Below, one piece after another: positions 59,466 to 64,000 of a stretch of DNA of 64,000 nt. The position numbers and the translations under genes were made by a program. Source of the stretch: GCA-2733415 sp965178635. GTDB taxonomy: Bacteria > Bacteroidota > Bacteroidia > Flavobacteriales > Flavobacteriaceae. Every line of letters begins with the position of its first letter. The stretch's first letter is position 1. A model generated the notes under the pieces. That model was not told where the DNA came from and searched no databases. It was given only the letters and a program-made list of their open reading frames with translations. The stretch is from NCBI GenBank assembly GCA_965178635.1, contig CBCXVT010000008.1:1-64000 (forward strand), given 5' to 3'.

Positions 59466-62336
59466 ATGGCTGACAATAAAGTAATGAGGCTTAATAAGGT
59501 ATTAAGAGAATTAAATATTTCTCTTGATAGAGCTGTGGAGTTTTTAAATTCTAAAGGAATTGAAATTGAAGCACGTCCTACTACAAAAATATCTGGCGAC
59601 ATTTATAAGGTGTTATCAGATCAATTTCAAACAGATGCTAATAAAAAAGTAGCATCTAAAGAAGTAGGTGAGGAAAAGCGAAAGGAAAAAGAAGCATTGC
59701 GTTTAGAGCGCGAGCAAGAAGAAGAACGCAAAAAAGCCGAAGAGGCTAAAAGGCAAGAAATCATCAAGGCAAAAGCTAAGCTTTCTGGCCCAAAAACTGT
59801 TGGTTCCATTGATTTAGATGCAGATAAAACTCAGCCAGAGCAACCTCAAGAAACTGCACCTAAAGCAACAGAAACAACTAAAGAGGAGACTAAGCCTAAA
59901 GCTGAACCAACTCCAAAACCAGAAGTTATTGAAACACGCAAAGCCGAAGTTCAAAAACCAAAAGTTTTAAAAACAATAGATTTAGAGAAAACTAAACCTG
60001 TTCAGAAAAAGAAAAAGAAAAAAGAAACACCACAAAAAACAGCTGAAAAACCTCAACAAAAAGAAGCTGTTAAAAAACCTGTGGAAACTAAACCCGAAGC
60101 TCCTAAAGCTACGGAAGCGGCTAGCGAAGATAAAACAGAAGAGCCAGTTGACGAGAAAGTAACTACTCAATATCAAAAGTTATCTGGACCAAAAATGACT
60201 GGTCAGAAAATTGATTTATCTCAATTTAACAAACCAAAGAAAAAAGCAGATCCTAAAAAAGGCGCTGGTGCAGATAAAAAACCAAAACGTAAACGTATCA
60301 CTAAACCTGGTACAGGAACAAATACTGGACCTGGAAACCGTGGAGGAAACAACAGAGGAGGAAACAAATCTAACAACCAACGTGGTGGCAAAGGACGTAG
60401 AGCACAGGTTGTAAAAGAAGAGCCATCTGAAGCTGATGTACAAAAACAAGTTAGAGAGACCTTAGAAAAACTTCAAGGGAGATCAAGCAAATCTAAAGGT
60501 GTTAAAAACAGAAGAGATAAGAGAGATTTACACCGTCAGAAAAGACAAGACGAAATTGAAGCTCAAGATGCTGACAACAAAATTAAAGTAACAGAATTTG
60601 TTACTGTTAATGAACTTGCTACCATGATGGATGTGCCAAACACAAAAATTATTGGTGCATGTATGTCACTTGGAATCATGGTTACCATGAACCAACGTCT
60701 TGATGCAGAAACACTAACAATTGTTGCCGAAGAATTCGGATTTGAAGTAGAATTTGTATCTGCAGATTTAGAAGAAGCAATTGTAGAAATAGAAGACAAA
60801 CCAGAAGACCTAATCACTAGAGCTCCTATCGTAACTGTTATGGGACATGTTGATCACGGTAAAACATCATTGTTAGATTACATCCGTAAGGAAAATGTAA
60901 TCGCTGGAGAATCTGGTGGAATTACGCAGCATATTGGTGCTTATGGTGTAGAATTAGAAAGCGGTCAAAAAATCGCATTCTTAGATACACCTGGTCACGA
61001 GGCCTTTACTGCAATGCGTGCACGTGGTGCTCAGGTAACTGACATCGCAATTATTGTAATTGCTGCCGATGATGACATCATGCCACAAACAAAAGAAGCA
61101 ATTTCTCACGCACAAGCTGCTGGAGTTCCAATTGTATTCGCAATAAACAAAGTAGATTTACCTGCTGCAAATCCTGATAAAGTAAAAGAGCGCTTAGCCG
61201 CTATGGATTTACTTGTTGAAGACTGGGGAGGTAAAATTCAATCTCATGACATCTCTGCAAAAACAGGATTAGGTGTTAATGAATTATTAGAAAAAGTATT
61301 ACTTGAGGCTGAATTATTAGACCTTAAAGCAAATCCAGATAAAATTGCTACAGGTACTGTAGTTGAAGCATTCTTAGATAAAGGGCGCGGATATGTATCT
61401 ACAATATTAGTACAAGCTGGAACATTAAAAATTGGTGACTACTTATTAGCCGGTAAGCATACTGGTAAAGTAAAAGCAATGCAAAATGAGCGCGGAGACG
61501 ATGTTAAAGTTGCAGGACCTTCTACACCAGTTTCAATACTAGGATTAGATGGCGCTCCTCAAGCAGGTGATAAATTCAATGTATTTGAAGACGAAAGAGA
61601 AGCAAAATCAATTGCTACAAAACGTACACAATTACATAGAGAACAATCTGTTAGAACACAACGTCATATTACACTTGATGAAATTGGACGTCGTATTGCA
61701 CTTGGAGACTTTAAAGAATTAAATATTATCCTTAAAGGTGATGTTGATGGTTCTGTAGAAGCCTTAACTGATTCATTCCAGAAATTATCTACTGAAGAAA
61801 TTCAAGTTAATATCATCCATAAAGGTGTTGGAGCAATTACAGAGTCTGATGTATTATTAGCATCTGCTTCTGAAGCAATTATTATCGGATTTAATGTACG
61901 TCCAGCTGGTAAAGCAAGACAAGTTGCCGATATGGAAGAAATCGACATCAGAACTTACTCTATCATCTACGATGCAATTAATGATTTAAGAGATGCCATG
62001 GAAGGGATGTTATCTCCAGATATTAAAGAAGAAATCACTGGTACTGCAGAAGTACGTGAGTTATTCAAGATATCTAAAGTTGGTACTATTGCAGGTTGTA
62101 TGGTTGTATCTGGTAAGATATTAAGAAGCGGAAAAATCCGTATCATACGTGAATCTGTAGTTATATTTGATGGTGAATTAGCAGCATTAAAACGTTTCAA
62201 AGACGACGCTAAAGAAGTTGCTAAAGGATACGATTGTGGTATGCAAATCAAAAACTACAACGACCTTAAAGAAGGTGATGTGTTTGAATGCTACCAAGAA
62301 GTTGAAGTTAAAAAGACACTTAAAAAACAGCGCTAA
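59466..62336 (+). CDS. infB: Translation initiation factor IF-2
   Basis: 956 residues. The N-terminal 60 residues hold an IF2_N domain (LNKVLRELNISLDRAVEFL). About 60-370 is a long disordered segment rich in Lys, Glu, Pro and Ala, with a Gly/Asn/Arg-rich patch near 285-320 (GNRGGNNRGGNKS). A second IF2_N-type domain sits near 375-430. The G domain begins at about 455: GHVDHGKT (460-467), the switch region GGITQHIGAY, DTPGHEAF, NKVD. Domains II, III and the C-terminal initiator-tRNA-binding domain follow. Brings fMet-tRNA to the ribosome. Last gene of the operon. Confidence 0.97.
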   Translation: MADNKVMRLNKVLRELNISLDRAVEFLNSKGIEIEARPTTKISGDIYKVLSDQFQTDANKKVASKEVGEEKRKEKEALRLEREQEEERKKAEEAKRQEIIKAKAKLSGPKTVGSIDLDADKTQPEQPQETAPKATETTKEETKPKAEPTPKPEVIETRKAEVQKPKVLKTIDLEKTKPVQKKKKKKETPQKTAEKPQQKEAVKKPVETKPEAPKATEAASEDKTEEPVDEKVTTQYQKLSGPKMTGQKIDLSQFNKPKKKADPKKGAGADKKPKRKRITKPGTGTNTGPGNRGGNNRGGNKSNNQRGGKGRRAQVVKEEPSEADVQKQVRETLEKLQGRSSKSKGVKNRRDKRDLHRQKRQDEIEAQDADNKIKVTEFVTVNELATMMDVPNTKIIGACMSLGIMVTMNQRLDAETLTIVAEEFGFEVEFVSADLEEAIVEIEDKPEDLITRAPIVTVMGHVDHGKTSLLDYIRKENVIAGESGGITQHIGAYGVELESGQKIAFLDTPGHEAFTAMRARGAQVTDIAIIVIAADDDIMPQTKEAISHAQAAGVPIVFAINKVDLPAANPDKVKERLAAMDLLVEDWGGKIQSHDISAKTGLGVNELLEKVLLEAELLDLKANPDKIATGTVVEAFLDKGRGYVSTILVQAGTLKIGDYLLAGKHTGKVKAMQNERGDDVKVAGPSTPVSILGLDGAPQAGDKFNVFEDEREAKSIATKRTQLHREQSVRTQRHITLDEIGRRIALGDFKELNIILKGDVDGSVEALTDSFQKLSTEEIQVNIIHKGVGAITESDVLLASASEAIIIGFNVRPAGKARQVADMEEIDIRTYSIIYDAINDLRDAMEGMLSPDIKEEITGTAEVRELFKISKVGTIAGCMVVSGKILRSGKIRIIRESVVIFDGELAALKRFKDDAKEVAKGYDCGMQIKNYNDLKEGDVFECYQEVEVKKTLKKQR

Positions 62337-62355
62337 TCACGTTTTAACTCATACT

Positions 62356-62392
62356 AAAAAACCCTTTAGAAAGTTTTCTAAAGGGTTTTTTT
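62356..62392 (+). terminator. Intrinsic terminator of rimP-nusA-infB
   Basis: AAAAAACCCTTTAGAAA (62356-62372) / TTTCTAAAGGGTTTTTT (62375-62391), near-perfect stem, followed by T residues. Lies 20 bp after the infB stop. Confidence 0.88.
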
Positions 62393-62458
62393 ATACTCAA
62401 TAGGATAAACAAAACTGTAACTATTCGCACACATTAAAGTTTTTATTACATTTACATT

Positions 62459-63748
62459 ATGTTATTTCAACTTACAATTATTGTAACCATGTTATTGCTC
62501 TCTGCTTTCTTTTCAGGGATGGAAATGGCCTACGTGTCTTCTAATAAAATTCACATTGAGTTAGAAAAGAAAAAGAAAGGGATTGTTGCAAAGGTTCTGG
62601 CTAAAATAACAGAAAATCCATCAAAATTTATTGCAACCATGTTGGTTGGAAACAACATAGCTTTAGTAGTATACGGACTCTACATGGGAGACGCTATAAT
62701 GGCATGGCTGGAAAACATGTTGCCAAATGCAAATGAACAATTAAATTATTTTATCACTAATTTCGGTTTACTAATTCAAACACTAATATCAACATTAGTC
62801 ATATTAGTCACTGCAGAATTTATACCTAAAGTTTTTTTTCAGATTTACGGCAATACATTGTTAAAATTCTTTGCCATACCTGCATATCTATTTTACATCT
62901 TATTTTATTTCATATCTACATTTGTGATGCAAATTTCAGATTTTGTGTTGAAAAAATTCTTTAAAACTGAAGGTGATGAACTGCAACTAACATTCTCAAA
63001 AATAGAACTCGGAAACTACATCACTGAACAAATGGAAACCGTTGACACAACTGATGAAGTAGATTCGGAAATACAATTATTTAAGAATGCTTTAGAATTT
63101 GCAGAAGTTAAAGCAAGAGAAGTTATGGTGCCACGTACTGAAATAATGGCTGTAGAACTTCATGAAAGCACACTAAAATTAACCAAACTTTTTACAGATA
63201 CTGGTTATACCAAAATTTTAGTTTATAAAGATACCATTGATGATATCGTTGGCTACGTACGCTCATTTGATTTATTCAAGAAACCACGAACAATAAAATC
63301 AATCATTCATCCTATAGAATTTGTTCCTGAAACAATGCTTATTAGCGATGTTTTAGACTCGTTAACAAAAAAAAGAAAAAGTATAGCCGTAGTATTAGAT
63401 GAATATGGTGGTACTTCGGGTATGCTAACCGTAGAAGACATAATTGAAGAACTATTTGGTGAAATTGAAGATGAACACGACTCAATCGAACTCACTGAAG
63501 AAAAAATAAATGACACTACTTACCATTTTTCAGCACGTCAAGAAGTAGATTATATCAATGAAAAGTTTAAGTTAAATCTTCCAGAAGCAGAACAGTATGA
63601 AACATTAGGAGGACTTATAGTTTTTAACAATGAAGAAATCCCAGACAAAGGAGAACACATACATTTAGAGAACTTTACATTTACTATCCTAGAAGCATCG
63701 AGTACCAAAATCGACCTTGTTAAGCTGGAAATTAGAGAAAAAGAATAA
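62459..63748 (+). CDS. CNNM/CBS-domain membrane protein (HlyC/CorC family)
   Basis: 429 residues. CNNM (DUF21) domain about 1-185 with FFSGMEMAYVSSNKIHIELEKKKKG (read in parts), the N-glycine-rich VGNNIALVVYG ion-site region and ITAEFIPKVFFQIYG-type helix. Two CBS domains cover about 200-325 (REVMVPRTEIMAVEL, VVLDEYGGTSGMLTVEDIIEELFGEI). A CorC_HlyC domain covers about 345-425. Members transport Mg2+ or regulate its transport; the flavobacterial GldE is a relative, but this protein sits in the position of the general-purpose paralogue before a PpiD/SurA-type gene. Confidence 0.9.
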   Translation: MLFQLTIIVTMLLLSAFFSGMEMAYVSSNKIHIELEKKKKGIVAKVLAKITENPSKFIATMLVGNNIALVVYGLYMGDAIMAWLENMLPNANEQLNYFITNFGLLIQTLISTLVILVTAEFIPKVFFQIYGNTLLKFFAIPAYLFYILFYFISTFVMQISDFVLKKFFKTEGDELQLTFSKIELGNYITEQMETVDTTDEVDSEIQLFKNALEFAEVKAREVMVPRTEIMAVELHESTLKLTKLFTDTGYTKILVYKDTIDDIVGYVRSFDLFKKPRTIKSIIHPIEFVPETMLISDVLDSLTKKRKSIAVVLDEYGGTSGMLTVEDIIEELFGEIEDEHDSIELTEEKINDTTYHFSARQEVDYINEKFKLNLPEAEQYETLGGLIVFNNEEIPDKGEHIHLENFTFTILEASSTKIDLVKLEIREKE

Positions 63749-63863
63749 GCTCAACTTCTTTTAATTGAGATGTTTAAACACGCTAAACAGCTTTATAAAA
63801 ATGCTCTAAAATAATTTATATCATTATTACTTCAAACTACTTTTATTTTATGCAATAAAATGT

Positions 63864-63871
63864 TATTTTCG
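63864..63871 (+). promoter_or_regulatory. Possible -7 box of the PpiD/SurA-type gene
   Basis: TATTTTCG, one mismatch from TAnnTTTG, 37 bp before the ATG at 63901. Confidence 0.35.
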
Positions 63872-63900
63872 CTACCTTAATTATACAAAAAAGAATAAAG

Positions 63901-64000
63901 ATGGCAATCTTAAGTAAGATACGTGAAAAATCAGTTTTTTTAATTTTTATTATCGCATTAGGTTTATTTGCATTCCTAATTGACCCAACAAAATTAATCG
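63901..64000 (+). CDS. PpiD/SurA-type peptidylprolyl isomerase (partial, 5' end only)
   Basis: Only 33 codons are inside the window: MAILSKIREKSVFLIFIIAL and then GLFAFLIDP, a short basic stretch followed by one membrane helix. This N-terminus is typical of flavobacterial PpiD-like, SurA N-domain-containing peptidylprolyl isomerases, which are anchored in the inner membrane and help outer membrane protein folding. The call rests on the N-terminal signature and position after the CNNM gene. Confidence 0.7.
   Translation, partial: MAILSKIREKSVFLIFIIALGLFAFLIDPTKLI

Noticed and set aside
60211..60414. Alternative frames in the Lys/Glu-rich part of infB
   Set aside because: They come from low-complexity codons (AAA/GAA) of the disordered IF-2 segment.
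1..64000. CRISPR array, insertion sequence, prophage or integron
   Set aside because: No regularly spaced direct repeats, transposase, integrase, phage structural gene or attachment site was found on reading both strands.

Overview
The window is AT-rich chromosomal DNA from a member of the Bacteroidota, most likely the family Flavobacteriaceae. Evidence for this: promoters carry the Bacteroidota -7 box TAnnTTTG (for example at 490-497, 13787-13794 minus, 21266-21273, 57628-57635). Several genes are flavobacterial in type (folK fused to a deoxynucleoside kinase, a GH3-family protein, DUF2797, CNNM, LptC, AsmA, 2TM-domain proteins), and class II HMG-CoA reductase sits beside a GHMP kinase. No insertion sequence, prophage, integrase, CRISPR array or rRNA was seen. 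One tRNA (Phe, anticodon GAA) lies at 28569-28644. This reads as core housekeeping chromosome with a few lineage-specific patches.

Layout. 0-2.4 kb: start of pdhB (leaving at the left edge) divergent from etfB-etfA. 2.4-8.7 kb: a BFN/UVR protein, a nucleoside transporter with an extra periplasmic domain, then thyA, two tandem-TonB-domain proteins and a dihydrofolate reductase fused to a two-helix membrane anchor. 8.7-13.9 kb: a zinc deacylase, fabD, and a four-gene PadR operon with a readable promoter and two near-identical operators. 13.9-18 kb: envelope sugar genes (galE, a DegT aminotransferase, waaA). 18-21.3 kb: a lipocalin-like lipoprotein gene and mutS, which together carry six single-base frameshifts. 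21.3-28.3 kb: DUF1573, a SpoU methylase, folK-dNK, sppA and a Na+/H+ antiporter. 28.3-33 kb: tRNA-Phe and the coaX-OMP-TPR-lptC-small membrane protein operon. 33-41 kb: mevalonate-pathway pair, a DPP IV peptidase followed by two peptide transporters, and a thioredoxin-like protein. 41-49 kb: comEC, asmA and a run of small secreted or membrane proteins of unknown function. 48.7-57.5 kb: DUF2797 (plus a severed C-terminal piece of a second copy), GH3, an epimerase, tyrS, a LuxE-like synthetase, serS and a universal stress protein. 57.6-62.4 kb: rimP-nusA-infB behind a strong leader hairpin. 62.4-64 kb: a CNNM/CBS protein and the start of a PpiD/SurA-type isomerase.

Functional links. ThyA and DHFR form the dTMP/folate cycle, and FolK makes the folate precursor while its fused kinase salvages deoxynucleosides, which the CNT transporter can import. 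DPP IV releases dipeptides that the two POT carriers can take up. ETF, pdhB and FabD connect to acyl-CoA and fatty-acid metabolism. WaaA, LptC, GalE and AsmA concern the outer membrane.

Sequence quality caution. Eight single-base indels break four genes (etfB, one TonB-like gene, a lipocalin, mutS). In all four the downstream frame is otherwise intact, so consensus errors are the simplest explanation. A true mutS loss would nevertheless be biologically important. The most interesting regulatory observations are the intrinsic-terminator hairpin just upstream of the rimP start codon and the PadR operator placed exactly inside its own promoter. The most interesting protein architectures are membrane-tethered DHFR and a CNT carrier with an exported N-terminal domain.
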